DNA of 64,000 bases, taken from Hydractinia symbiolongicarpus. Its lineage: Eukaryota > Cnidaria > Hydrozoa > Anthoathecata > Hydractiniidae. Of the stretch, positions 24,712 through 37,516 are shown piece after piece. A program made the translations under genes and the position numbers. The DNA lies in assembly GCF_029227915.1 (NCBI RefSeq), contig NC_079882.1:18860501-18924500 (forward strand). The letters run 5' to 3'. The notes beneath the pieces were generated by a model that saw only the letters and a program-made list of their open reading frames with translations, did no database searches and was not told the DNA's origin. Positions within the stretch are counted from its first letter, which is position 1, and every line of letters begins with the position of its first letter.

Positions 24712-27700
24712 TTAGATGAATTGAAAACTGTGATCTGAAACTTTTGAGTGACTTTCAAGAAGAATTGGAATTGCAGTCCCATTCTTAGGATCGGCTTTCA
24801 TTTCCAAACACATATTGGTCAATATAAAATTTAACATGGCGTCGCATTTACTCTTTTTGGCTATGGCTACAACACCACCACATTCAGGGTCGAGAAGGGC
24901 GTCTTTGCGATCTTGATTGTTTGTTTTAAAATGGATATGGCCATCAACAAAGATTTGCGTACCATTTTCTTCAAACAAACAAACACACGATTTGTCGGGG
25001 TAGAATGTCAGTATTAAGCAGCTTTTGTGTTTTTTGTTCACGCACATGTCAAATAGGTCATGCAGTGCTTCGAAAGGAGAATTCCCTCCCAAGCCTTGAT
25101 CAATGCTCCAAAATATCTCTTCACCTAGATTGCAAATAAAATCGTCCTTGCCGGCCTTTTTTAAATGCGGATAAGCTTCGTCAACTGTAGTACTACCGAT
25201 GGTAAGATCATTCCAAAGCTGTTCTGAATACGCCAGTATCATAGGAATTTGAGTCAGTAGTTCTGAAACGCTTATTTTACCTCTTTGAAGAAATGCATTA
25301 GCAAGGGATAAACAAAAACCGTTGCAAGAACTGTTTCCTGATTTTTTATTTCTATTACCGTAGTTGAATTGAGAATATGACAGTCTTATCAAATTTATTT
25401 CATCCGGAACAGGTCGACGAAAATTGATGGTAACACTTTCTTTCCGGTCGCCCTTTATCTGCGGTATATAATTGTAATTATTATTACTAGCATCACTGGA
25501 GAATGCGGCAAGCGGCGGCCATCTGGGTTTATCATATACTTCGTGTGAATCAATACTTCTGACAAGACTTCCTCTCTTCACAGGAAGTGGTGGCGTTTCT
25601 TTATCGTCGCTTTCATTAAGTTTCTCTTCCGGTGTAAATGGAACAGGCGATTTGTAGTGCGTACTTCCTTCGGAATCTGAATCGTCATTTGGTGTTGATA
25701 AGTCATTAGCATCAGAGCTTGAATCAAAAAAAGCTGGCGGCTCGTTAGTTGCCTTTATTGTTGAATTACTGTCATCTGAAGTTTCTCTCTCGTAAATATC
25801 ACTATACCTTGACAAAGGTTCTGCCGCTATCACACTTGATGAATTCGTGTAAATAGGAGCGTCTTGCATAATATTATTAATTGGTAATTTTCGAAATGTA
25901 CCATCGGCAGACTTAATCCTCTTGGGTTCATTTAACAAATCGAGGGCATCTTCGGTATTATCGTCAGCTTTTTCAATGGTACTTTTATCATCAATTGTCT
26001 GTTTATTATCATCAATTACAAAAGAGGGGGTCCTTTTCAAGGCTTTGCTTTTCCAAAATGCATTTTTATCTAAAATTGTGGTTGTTTCAAACAAGCTGTC
26101 GTTCTTTTCATTGTCAACACTATCACTAGAATTTACCAGTATGTCGATGCTTCTATCGTCAACAGAGGCGACATCAACTATTTGAACATTGTTGTTGTTG
26201 TAGTCACCTTCGCTTTCATCGTCGGAAGGTAAATTAATAATGACCTCTTCATCAGTTTTGATTACTTCATCGACAAGGTCTTCGTCCACAAATTTATGAA
26301 CAAATTTTTTTTCCTTCACCTTACTTTTGTCTGCATCGCTGAATAAAATTTCTTTCGACTGACCTGAAATTGAGGGAGTTTTTGGTATCTGATAATACTC
26401 CTTGGCATCATTTTTATCGTCGGGTATTTCCTCATATATTTCATTGGGTACTGGATGATTTTTACCGTCTTCTTTATTTTCTTCTACTTTGTGCTTTTCG
26501 ACTTGTGCATAGGTCACAGCTGGTTTATCTGTCTTTAAACTTTCATCGTTTTCAAACAATGGATTTACAAATGCGTGTGATGCATCGTCAGGCAAATTTT
26601 TCATAGAGCTACTTTCTTCATCAGAACCACCAATTGTTTGGTAGCCTTCCTCGTCGATGACGGTAACATGTTCTGCATTTTTATTGTATGTTGGTTTTGG
26701 TTTTTGTCCATTGAAGGCTGGTGATAACCCTTCAGTTGTTAATTCAAGAGCTAAAAGAAATGAAGAATAACGGGAGCTTCATCTTTATGCACGGCTCTTT
26801 TATAGCTATGTCATGTTTTTTGACAGAAAAACTTTTGTCCTTTTTTTCAATGACGGCTTTGCAGAGGTATCTCAACCGAATCTTCCATCAATCTAAAAAA
26901 AGGAAATATTTAGATTAATGGAAGCTTTGTTGTTAATTTCTTTGTTTTTGCGTTCGTGTTGTTAAATTAAATAGATACCTCCGCTTCAGCTCGCTTTCTA
27001 TTGCTCAGACTCGTCCAGCAATATGTCTGTTATATTAAATTTTGCAACCATTTTTCTCTACGGCCCATTCGTTCACTTGTTTATGCACTCTCTCGTTTAT
27101 TATTTTATTTTGTTATCTCTACATAAGCATTTCCAGTGAACAGTATGTCTAATTTTACTTTCCCTACAATACTTTTAAACACGCACACGGACATTTTCTA
27201 CAGATCTAGAAATTATATCTCTATGTTGCAGGTTATTCCGGTTTAACCAACAGTAACAATATCAGCGGCGCATCCACATGTTTTCAGTTAGAGCGCCTGC
27301 TAAATTTATTATTTTTAATTTTTTTTTTTTTTTTGGAAATTTCAACCTTCTAGAAAATGCATTTAAATTTCAGAGCTACAAGTAAATTCATTGATGCAAA
27401 GCCGAAAATATAGAAATAGTCTGCGAATGAAACAATCATACTTCATATCTCATAGAGTGGACCTTCTTCATTCTTGATATACATTTTTTCTTTCTTAGGA
27501 TAGGGTAGAACGTTCGCGTGGTAAATTCCCTAACTGACTACGCATTTTTGTTATGTACATGTTGAGTTGGATTGTAGCCTCTATCTTAGGCGTGCATGAC
27601 TGGTTATTTTATATGTGTCTTTATGACAGCAAATAAATGAAGTTATTTTCAGTTAAAAGAAGCTAATGAGAAAATACTAGAAAATGCGTACCATTTTGTT

Positions 27701-30700
27701 CATTATTTATACCAATCTCATAATTCTTTTTCTTTCGGCATCTGCACCTAAAATTGTATTAAAAAAACCCATAATTGAGTGTGAAGTTGCTTAATAGCAG
27801 TGAAGCTTATCACAGAGAAAATTATTAAAGCGTATTTAAAGACTAAAACATTATTCCTTAGGGTAAAAAACCCCTTGCTCTTGAAATAAATCAGGTTAAG
27901 TTACTTACTTCCCATGACATTTGACATATATCACAATAGCAACCAGCAGTAGAATTGGAAAGAAAACCAATGCAATGATAACCCAAACAAAAGGTTCAAA
28001 GAAGACTTCATCATCGTCATAATTATCACCATTTTTAATAACAGTTGTTCTGGTCGTTCTAGTCACTGGACTTGTTGGATTTGTTGGAATCTGCAAATCA
28101 AAATACAAGGAGAACATTAATCAACATAAAATTGTTCTAAGCAGAAACCTTTGAGTTACAACCAGTAATATGGGTGTTAAAGCATTAACTTTAAAGATGA
28201 CTGCACAAATTTCAAAAACCCATAACAAAACAAAAACATATTGTTTATGTTAATAAAACGTTTTTGTATTTATAGAAAGTCATGACTATTACTTTCTTTA
28301 TTATTTTTTTACTTTAGGGTAGGTGTAGCAGTAATAAAATAGTGGTCGTGTTCAAATGACTTACCACTGGAGGAACCATACATCCTGTAGATATTTGAGA
28401 TGTACCAGATTTTTCTAAAGAAAAAACAACAGAAAAGAGTCCAGTCGAATTGTTCTACTGCAATGTCAAACACTTTTTATTATGAAATGATGTCAGATCT
28501 TTCAATTAAATATCAACAAACCGGCCACATTCATTTGCACTATTAGTATCTAAAACTGCCTTTTTTGTTCTCAATGCACTTACCAATATATGTTCCCGAA
28601 ACCTTGAACAATAAACACGAATTAAAGGTCCGGTTCTGCTCATCGATTCGACAGGTCAGCTCAATTCGAAACATTTGACCCGAAAGTGTTGGCTTTTCTT
28701 TTTCTAAGCAGTCAATCTATAAAGAAAACAAAGTCAAACTGATTTCGTATTTTATTTTTTCGGTTGTTCATTGTTGCAGTGGAAGACAACTAACTGTTTT
28801 ATGCAAAGCATTTTTTTAAAAAGATATCTAATTCATTTCAAGTCATTGAAAAGAAAGGGTTTAAAACCGTAAAAATAGGTCCACATGGATACAGAGCCAC
28901 TGTGGTTATAATGCGAAATCCTTTCTGTTTAAGCTCACGCAACCTGTGAACTGATAATCAGGTGTTGTTATTGGATTAAGGGGAAAAAAATTTTTAGCAC
29001 CCTTTTTTGTTTATATTTCTAGAAAAGCAGGCCACAATTATAAAACTCAGTCGCTTCTCAGTCGCTTCCTGCAAACACATAATAATCATGATATGGGAAA
29101 ATGTGTACACAATACACGAATACCGCGTATGTTATGTGCGTGTCAATGCAGACCATGAACATTAAGATCACCTTTCACATTTTAATGACTTGTTGCTATC
29201 AACTGTAGGTTAGTATGGCATTGGAACAAAATGTGAATACAGGTTGTCAAGAAGATATATACCTGATATGTTGGATAAATTCATCATTTTTTTTTGTAGC
29301 TACTTATTGTTTTAAAAGTTAAAAAGACTAAACAAAATTTGTAAAGGATTCATAGGCGAGTTACTTATTCACTGAAATGATTTAGATGGCTGCTTAAGAA
29401 AAAGCAAATTGGCACAAACTATTATTGGTTTCCTTAGTTTTTATAAAATATGAAACACGAAAAATAAAAGCAGTTCTTACCGTAACTTGTGCAACGGCAA
29501 TATGGCCATCAGCTTTAACCTTAAACTTAAAACAATTAGAATTTCGAAATGGCTGCCATTGCGATGTGATATTTCGATATTTTACTGAGCAGCCACTTTC
29601 CCTCAAGCGACAAAAAGAAAGCCTTGTTAGCGAGTTATTAGTGCTTTCGTGAAGATCTGCAGTGCCGAAGGAAGATGTTTCCACTGTTTGTATTGCATCA
29701 GTTTTGCTGATATTACCAATGTTGACAAGGCATTCTGTAGAAATCAAGAAATAATTGCAATTAATGTCGTTAAATACACAGTAGTAATTTATAATTTGAG
29801 GAACATAGACTCATAAATGGCAATAGACACCCGTTGAATTGAACATTTCCTGATGTACCTAAATGGTAATGTCAACCGGAAAGATGGAAATGCGACTAGT
29901 ATTTATTTTGAAAAAGCAACCAGCATTTGACCTCACCATAAAATATTCTAGGCAAGCTTTATTACTTGAGCTTGCGTAGTAACCAATTATTTCACTTAAG
30001 TTATTTGAAACATGCAGCCAATTTGCGTGTAATTTTATTAAAAAGGCATATGAGACTGCAAAAAGCCGAAAAGGGAAGCAAGAAATGTTGCATTGCAGTG
30101 TCATTTAACTAAATAGAGCAATCATAAAGGCTTCTTCTCAAAATTTCCCCGCGTTAAAAGTTAAGAACCTTTTAGAATTGGACCTTTTGCTAGGTTTGTT
30201 TCATATCAATGCAAATGTCATAGCTCTCCCTCCTGTTTCCAATCCTGCGTTCCCCTTAGATAAAGGTCAGGTCGCCGACCCAGAAAGATACAAGATGCTG
30301 CTGGAACGACGATGTCCGTTTAAGAACATTCTCTTAATGATACAAACGCTTGTACTAAAGTGTATTACTTTATGGCATACTTCAGTTATCCTAATGATAA
30401 AGCATCCCCAATTCTTAGTGATAAAAAAACCGATTTGTCATAATTTTATAATAATTTTCATCACGTTTGTGATGAAAAAATACATTACAAAATTAGCTCT
30501 TTTGTTTTACTAAGATTGCCAAATGACTTGCAGTGCGCTAAAAACACTTTTTCTTTTTAATCTGAAATGTTCTAGTACTAAGTTTCTTATTAATAAAGCG
30601 TGCAATGAATTACATACTTTCTTCGTCCATTATCTCGTAATCGTATTGACAGGCTGTAGACTGTGATCGGTTCTTGTAAACAGACGCAGCTCTATTCCCA

Positions 30701-30963
30701 TTTGGTAAGCATGGGTAACCGCACAAGTTTGAATTTGTCGGTCGAAACCAACTTCTCCCAGCAAATTCTTTTTCGCAGGCTCCATCACTTTTTATTTTGT
30801 AAAACTCGATATCGGTACCGTTGAAATATCTCTGCACACCTACATAACAATTCATCGACGATATCAATACGCAAAATACGCAAAATACTAAAAGTATCAT
30901 TCTAAAATGTGGAAGTCTCATTTTTTTTTTGTTTTGCATAACGCCGTCCAATTTTTTTTTCAT
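24712..30963 (-). CDS. Single-pass receptor with ITAM/ITIM-like tail and C-terminal putative papain-like domain
   Basis: Seven phase-matched exons: 30963-30618, 29734-29481, 28716-28584, 28414-28365, 28090-27909, 27747-27692, 26750-24712; 3060 nt, 1019 residues. A signal peptide follows Met1 or better Met15 (MRLPHFRMILLVFCVFCVLI). The roughly 265-residue ectodomain has many cysteines and N-glycosylation sites, no fold recognised, and a Thr/Pro stalk. One TM is at about 295-317 (VWVIIALVFFPILLLVAIVI), followed by KCHGKCRCRKKK. The tail is acidic. It holds an ITIM-like VTYAQV (Tyr421), an ITAM-like YEEI-x9-YYQI pair (Tyr446, Tyr459), NPLF and PAF motifs and proline-rich patches. Residues about 775-1005 form a compact domain with NSSCNGFC (Cys816, Cys820) and IFVDGHIHF (Asp943, His945), resembling from memory papain-like Cys/His domains found in cnidarian proteins. 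Signalling and protease activity are inference. Confidence 0.8.
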
Positions 30964-31582
30964 GTATTTAAAACTTTACTTTGTTTTTGTCGTTTCACAT
31001 AACTATTGGTTTTTTATTTCTTCACTCTAATAAATTCTTTAACAAACCATCTTACTCAAATCGATTACTCATAAAAACATCGCCTTGTCAGGATATATTT
31101 TTATCTCTTGCTCGGTTTAGAAGCAATTAACCCTTTAATTCAAGAGTTTTTGTATGTTAATAGTTTATAAATTTTATTGCTGTATAGAAACAAAAGAAGC
31201 ATTTGAAGGAATTGTATCCAGCATTTACCCAGTGTCGTGGTACATAATTAGTTTCAACAAAAAATGTTAAACAATTGAAAATTCAATTCCTATGTAAATA
31301 AAATGGATTACCTGCACGAATGAACCTTGTGTTAATTATTTTTTTACTTATTTGTTGCGTAACATTTAAATCGTCACGTCTCCTTGGACGCTGAAACCCA
31401 TCGTCACTGAAAAATAAACATTTGAAAATGACAGCTTGGAAATGGAGATGAATGGAAACTCCAACATACACAGTCAAATTTATAGACGACTTTCCATTGT
31501 TTTCAAAAGCTTGCGTTTTTTTCCTTTTTTTTCGCACATTCTTGTAGGTAAAAAAGCAGGACCGTATAGGATAAAATACGGT

Positions 31583-31800
31583 CGCCGATAAGGACAACCT
31601 ATCTTGTTCAAAATGGTTTTTCCAATTTACTGCAGATCTATTTTGAAATATTTTCGAACACGTTCAAAATACTACTAAGCATTTTCAAAATACTAACGAA
31701 CACTTTTGAAATACTCGGTAGTATTTTCAAATTATAACCGAACATTATAAAAATACAATACATTAACATTATAAAAATACCACTAGGCTGTTCTGAAATT
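31583..31800 (+). repeat. Direct repeat flanking an integrase relic, left copy
   Basis: Similar in the same orientation to 32713-32890. Shared features are GATAAGG.CAAC, TTCAAAATGGT and repeated TTTTGAAATACT-type words. The two copies bracket the relic between them and may be element ends or flanking subterminal repeats. Confidence 0.5.
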
Positions 31801-31889
31801 TTACTGTCTAACCTGTTTCAAAGTAATAAATAACAATAACCCATTTTCTCGGTAACGTGAAGGAACCACGGGGGAGATCCAGATTAATG

Positions 31890-32420
31890 GGACATTGAGT
31901 ATTATTAGGTCAACACAAGCAACATTTTCTGTCCTGAATATGACCAAGAGTTGACAAGTGCTGTGAAATTTTGCTCTAAATGTGGCAAACGCCTTCCCTC
32001 GACATCAAAGTCGTATGAGAAAAGCTATAGTACAAGAGTTAAAAGACCAATTTCTTTCATCTTCTCAGAGATTGCTAAGGAAAACTTGTGCATACGGTAC
32101 GCGTTAAAGTGGGTCCATTAAGGATGGGCAAATTATCTATGACCATCAAGCTAAAGTGAAAGAAGTTCAGGTTCTTTTTCAAATAGTGGTTATCGTACTT
32201 TATGTTCGCGTCCGAATCTGTTCCACGGTCTATCTGTACCACGCGATGCAGTTATGTTGAAATTGGAGCGGATCGAGCCCGTAGGCTGTTCCAGACGCCA
32301 AACGAAGACGATTATCCCGACGGCATTACCTCAGTTCTGGCCTTATCAATATATGGCATATCGATGGTTAAGACAAGCTGAAGCATTTCGGATTTCTAAC
32401 AATAATTTAAAAATTATTAC
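31890..32420 (+). pseudogene. Degenerate rve-type integrase relic
   Basis: Broken plus-strand frames spell pieces of the integrase family seen better preserved at 56-57 kb. First there is a CxxC-rich piece (FCPEYDQ...FCSKCGKRL), then GYRTLC...LSVPRDAVM, and WHIDG at about 32354-32368. A stop (TAA, 32369) follows where the family has Tyr, and the frame resumes as DKLKHFGF. Frames change at least once between these blocks. It is dead. The match to WNIDGYDKLKPYGF in the 56 kb copy is direct. Family membership beyond that rests on recalled animal rve-type integrases. Confidence 0.6.
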
Positions 32421-32712
32421 TTTTCCTTAATGCAATAATTAATTTGAATAGTTGTCCAAAGCATGTTCGTTCTGACTGCAGGAGTGAGGAAAAACCCGCA
32501 TGTTTTCTGAATATGTCTGTTGATTTATCTCTCCAAGCATTAATTTTTTGTATGAATTTTTGAACGACCATGCGACGTAATGTTTTGATTTGGCGTTATG
32601 GTCATAAGCAGGCGTTTGTAAAAATATAAACATTGACCACATAAGCCAAAGTTTTTTAAAGAAAAAGAATATGGTTGCAATCAACTTCATTAATAGCTAT
32701 TTTACTATGGTG

Positions 32713-32890
32713 GCTGATAAGGGCAACTGTCTTTTTCAAAATGGTACTAATTTTTTTTTAAATTACTACCGAAATACTGTCGATCTGTTTTGGAATACTG
32801 TCGATCTGTTTTTGAATACGGGCAATCTGTTTTAAAAAATACTAACAAGCTTTTAATTATGCTAATTTATTTCAAAATGATGCTGCTTTC
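32713..32890 (+). repeat. Direct repeat flanking an integrase relic, right copy
   Basis: Second copy of the repeat at 31583-31800. It begins CTGATAAGGGCAACTG and continues TTTTTCAAAATGGT. Internally it repeats ATACTGTCGATCTGTTTT twice. Confidence 0.5.
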
Positions 32891-33129
32891 GAAGTAGAAT
32901 TGACAAATTCTAGTTGAAACAAATTAGTTGGATAGATCCAGAATCAACCATCTCTCTCTGAAAAAATCATTGATATTGATATATAGCTTCGATCGTGATG
33001 GTACTAAGACCAAAACTATAAAGTTCTACAAGCATTCGCGTCAATTTCCATCGTGGGAGTTTCGTGATTGATAATTTTGTGACTCGTTATTTTCCTGGAA
33101 TATGGTAATACGAATCTTAATGTGGAAGC

Positions 33130-33384
33130 TTCTTTTTCTTCTTCTTCTTCTTCTTCTTCTTCTTCTTCTTCTTCTTCTTCTTCTTCTTCTTCTTCTTCTT
33201 CTTCTTCTTCTTCTTCTTCTTCTTCTTCTTCTTCTTCTTCTTCTTCTTCTTCTTCTTCTTCTTCTTCTTCTTCTTCTTCTTCTTCTTCTTCTTCTTCTTT
33301 TTCTTCTTCTTCTTCTTCTTCTTCTTCTTCTTCTTTTTCTTCTTCTTCTTCTTCTTCTTCTTCTTCTTCTTCTCCTTCTTCTTT
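33130..33384 (+). repeat. (CTT)n trinucleotide microsatellite
   Basis: About 250 bp of nearly uninterrupted CTT, with a few TTTTT and CCT variants. The long poly-Ser, poly-Leu and poly-Arg open frames here are artefacts of the repeat and should not be annotated as proteins. Confidence 0.97.
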
Positions 33385-33797
33385 TAAAATTATAACTATT
33401 TTTCACTTAAAAACGTGTTACTATTATTGCATTATTTTAGTGTCGTTTGTCTTCTAACAAATTCGTCATTGATGCTATTATAATGACCTCCATTTCAAAA
33501 CGAGAATATAAAACGATGATGTTTTGAAGAATTAATCATATTTTTAACGAGAATTATGAAATACTACTATATAGACTTTAACATTGTCATATACTAAAAT
33601 AATTTATTTCACAGGTCAAGTTTAATTACGTCGTATAATCAACACACAGATGACGTAACGTCATTGCAGTGCCCAATTAAGAATACCACTGTAGTGTAAA
33701 CAGTTTGTGAAAAACACATTATACATGCTTTTCGGTTACTTTCAAGTTGTACTGTCTCCTTACATCAACTGTGAATAAAGATAGCTGCTACATTAAT
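33385..33797. other. Upstream region of the coiled-coil gene
   Basis: No exon. AATAAAG and ATG-free leader-like sequence precede the start at 33798. The promoter is presumably here, but no specific element can be supported. Confidence 0.35.
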
Positions 33798-35796
33798 ATG
33801 GGTAGAAAAACCAAATTTAAACGAAATGGGGAGGAAATTCGTTTAGAACGAAGGGCTTTACGAAAAGCAGAAGAACACAAGCCAAAAGTTGTAAGAATCT
33901 TAAATTGCCTTGGTCATTTATAGGGCTTGAAAATTCAGTGTTGTCAGTCAACATAAAGATGGCTGACTCATTCGAATGAAAGTTAGAATAACAATAGTCG
34001 TTTTTCTAATGCTGTAATTGAGTTACAGTCGCAGAAGATCTGAAACGTTTAACTTTACATAGTAATTGCATTCACTTTACCGAATAAATTTGACTAGTTT
34101 CGATGGGTTGATATCTTCCTACTTGTCTACTTTACATATTGTCCTAACCATTCTTTTTTTTACGTAGGTAAACGAAAATGACGATGCTAAAAAGGAACGT
34201 CCTGTCGTAAAACCCATCAGAGAAAAACTGAAGGAGAAAAAACAACCACAGTATCAAAAAAAGTATTTTGTGACCATAAATGTTCAAACAAATGCAAACG
34301 ATCCAGCGGAGACCAAGTATGACATCGAAGCAGGAAAAAATCTTGAAACAATAAAATTGCGCACTGATATTTCAAGGACCAATGACCCTGCTCCTATTAT
34401 ACCAATAGCTCCAAAAATAGATAATTCCATCATTCAAAGAGAAAGAAAAAGGAAGCGGACAGAAACATTAGAACGAATAAGTGCATGTAAAAAAACAGAA
34501 GTTTTTGAAATTGAAGATTTAATACAAATGAATCGCTTTCCGCGAGTAAATACAAATTCTCGGGCACTGGAAGCCTTTCTTGATGATATCGCAAAAAAAA
34601 GACTTAAAAAGAGAGAACATAACAAAGAAAGGTGCAAGCAGATTTCGGCAGACTTTTTAAAAGTTATCGACGAAGAGTATGTTCTTCGCAAGGATGTAAG
34701 AAAACACGAGATTGCGCTAGAGGAGTTGTTGTGTGTTGACACGGATATAATTCCCACAATGCAACACCCGGGAGAAGAACAGCCAATTCCGACAAGACAA
34801 AGTTTCGAAGAAGTAAAGGATGTTTTGAGGAAATTTCTTAATTTGAGAAACAGAAAACTTCACACCTGCGTTTTAACTGGTTGTCGAAGAAATAAAGCTG
34901 GTGATAATTACATGGACATCCTGAGTAAGTGTGAACGCAACAAAAGCTTATTAAATTGCATAATAGAACGAAGAAGTGGCAAAAGACAACTGGGGCATCG
35001 GGTATTAAGCGCAAGTGTTAAAATACTCACAAAAATAGAACAGCAACTTAGGTCAAACGTGGTTGCAAAATCGAAACTGATACCGGCAAAACATTGGACG
35101 AAACGATTACGCACGCACGACAGTGCAATTAACCGTCATAACTTGGACATAATTCGTATGAATAAAGCTATTCAAAATAAAAGAAACAAGATCAAAATTC
35201 TTCAGCAAGAACTGGTAGACGTCGAGGAAGAACACTTGAAAACAAAACGTCTACTTAGAAAAATAAAAATGGAATTTGAAAAGAATGTTATTCAGAGCGA
35301 GAGCTATGTTAAGGCTGCTCGAGAAGGAGAAAAAATAGAAAAACTTATTACTGAGATAGGGAGGAAGAATGACGCGGACAGTGCCAAGATCGAATATCTA
35401 AAGGACGCGTACATGCAAATAAAGAAAGAGAAGAAGAACCAGACTATTTTATTGAAAGAAATTGAAAAAAATACCCAAATGCTAAATGCTTTTAAAAGAA
35501 AGTGGAAGCAGAGAGAAGTTGCGCAGATAAAGTTAAAAGAAACAATTCGCCGCAATACTGGATCGATTTTAAAAGAAGAAGAAAAAATGGAAGAGTTGAA
35601 AACACGCTTGAAGAACTTTACAAATGAAATAAACCAACAGTTAAACCAAATAGATGACAGTAAATATCAACACAGAAAACTCTCCCTAAAATTGGAATAT
35701 ATTATCAGTGGGACAAAACGTAAGCATACCGATCACACTAATGGAATACAGAATGTGATCGCCGCTTCATGGGACCAAATTGTTTGTGTGAAATAA
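33798..35796 (+). CDS. Coiled-coil protein of unknown family
   Basis: Two exons, 33798-33890 and 34168-35796, join in phase 0 (GTT then GTAAGA; acceptor TACGTAG) to give 573 residues. The start MGRKTKFKRNGEEIRLERR follows no upstream in-frame ATG that I could see. The N-terminal third is very basic and probably disordered. From about residue 120 onward the chain is almost continuous charged heptad-like sequence (for example ILQQELVDVEEEHLKTKRLL), typical of long coiled coils. There is no signal peptide or membrane segment. No family is recognised. The next gene on the same strand encodes a ciliary microtubule inner protein, so a cytoskeletal or ciliary role is a guess from composition and neighbourhood only. 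The CDS ends TGA/TAA-rich at 35794-35796 without a downstream exon requirement. Confidence 0.85.
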
Positions 35797-37516
35797 GATA
35801 AACGTACTTTTATATGTAAAATGCTTTTTATTTTTCTACACTATTTTCCTTTTTGTATATTTTAATATTTAATGCTTAAAGATGGAGAACACGTACTATG
35901 TTCATAGGAGATTGTCAATCCTCAGTCATGAAAAATTTAAAATATTCATTTCTCTTCCTTTTCAAAATTCGGTGTACACTGTTTGTAATTTTTCTTACGC
36001 TTTTTTTTAATGAAATATATGTAACTTAGTTTTTTATCTGCTTTTTTATATCTGTTTCTGTGGTTTGTCTCTGTGTTTTGGATCAACTTTATTTCCAAGG
36101 CTCTTTTGATATGAAACAGCAACATGTTCGATGTGCAAAAGAGGAAAAAAACAAGGTTGTTAGGGCAGGATTGTTAGTATGCTAATAGATCTTTTTGTTT
36201 AAATAATAAATAATAAACTCAGCCCCTTCATTGAGTGCCGAGGAAACGGGGGCAGGGGGATTAAAATAAATAGGGAAAATGTAATGACATGTCTGCAATC
36301 TACCTTTATTATAAACATACTGTTTTAGATTTTGACCCCAAAATAAGAACAGAATAATAACAACTTCGGACTTAAATTTAAATAATTTATAACTAAGGAA
36401 AACTGAATTTCTAAATTTTGCAGCCATTTTCTTGCCATTTTTCTCGAACTAAACATTGTTTATGGTCGTTGCTTTCTCTCAGCAAAGAAAAACACTTAAT
36501 TTTTCAAATATATAGATATTTAAAAAAAAATCTAAATATAAGAACATCCATATATAGACCACTTTCAACGTGACGTAGTTGTTTTGATTTTATTTTGAGA
36601 ACATGAGCACACTTTTGTGTAGTTAAAAAAGCAGGACTCGCACAGAGTAAAATGATTATTAGCTAAGTCTCAGATTAAAGATTTTTTGGGAGTAACAAAA
36701 GTTCCAAGAGGAACTAGAATTTTAACTATATTCATCTAATTCTTTTTAAAAAAATTCACTAATTTTAATACTTATAAAGAATACTTCTTTTTTGTATGGA
36801 TTTCTTTGATTATTGTGGTCTGTTATTTATATTTTCTGGTTTCAGAAATGCTTGTGCATGTGCAAAAAAACGCAAACTTTTTTAAAATTTGTAAACACTG
36901 GCAAGTCATCTATAAGAGAAAAAATCAATATAGAAAAAAACTATAGAAAATTGGGCTAAATTCCGAAGTTGTCTCCTAAATTGAATGAGAAAAATTTAGC
37001 TGAAGACGGCTCAAAATATAAAAACAGCCAGAGAAGACCTCTCAGAAGGTTTATCTGAAGTCCTTAACAGGTTTATCTCAATAATCAGCTCTGAGGATGA
37101 GAATGAGATTCGGGAAAACATCAACGAAGAAGAGATTAAACAAATAGTAGACCCGGTTTACCTTTTTAATATATTTTGAACTACATTATACCTACCAGAA
37201 ACGGTATACTTGTTCTAAAATATCTTTATGCTTTTCTTAATCATCTCATTTCAAGTTTATTAAGTTTATTTTCACGCCTCTAAGTACTGTGCACTGAACA
37301 GAACGAAGTAATTTTACAAATATAAATTACACAGTAAAAACCAGACCCGATATGCGTTAACTTCTCCAAGGAAACTGCAAAACAAAGTACGTATATAATC
37401 AAAATGGCTGCCGAATAATCAAAAGATCAGGAAGGTGACAAACACGAAGTCAGCTTACCTTGCATACCAAAGATAATCATTATTTCAATTTTATTTGGAA
37501 AACTATCTAATCCACA
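35797..37516. other. Intergenic, nothing recognised
   Basis: AT-rich sequence between the coiled-coil gene and RIBC2. Contains the 3' UTR of the former and presumably the promoter of the latter. No exon or repeat could be supported. Confidence 0.4.

Noticed and set aside
33041-33457. Long open frames encoding poly-Ser, poly-Leu and poly-Arg
   Set aside because: They are the frames of one (CTT)n microsatellite read on both strands.
34434-35555. Minus-strand open frames in the 34-36 kb region
   Set aside because: They are antisense shadows of the 573-residue coiled-coil gene.
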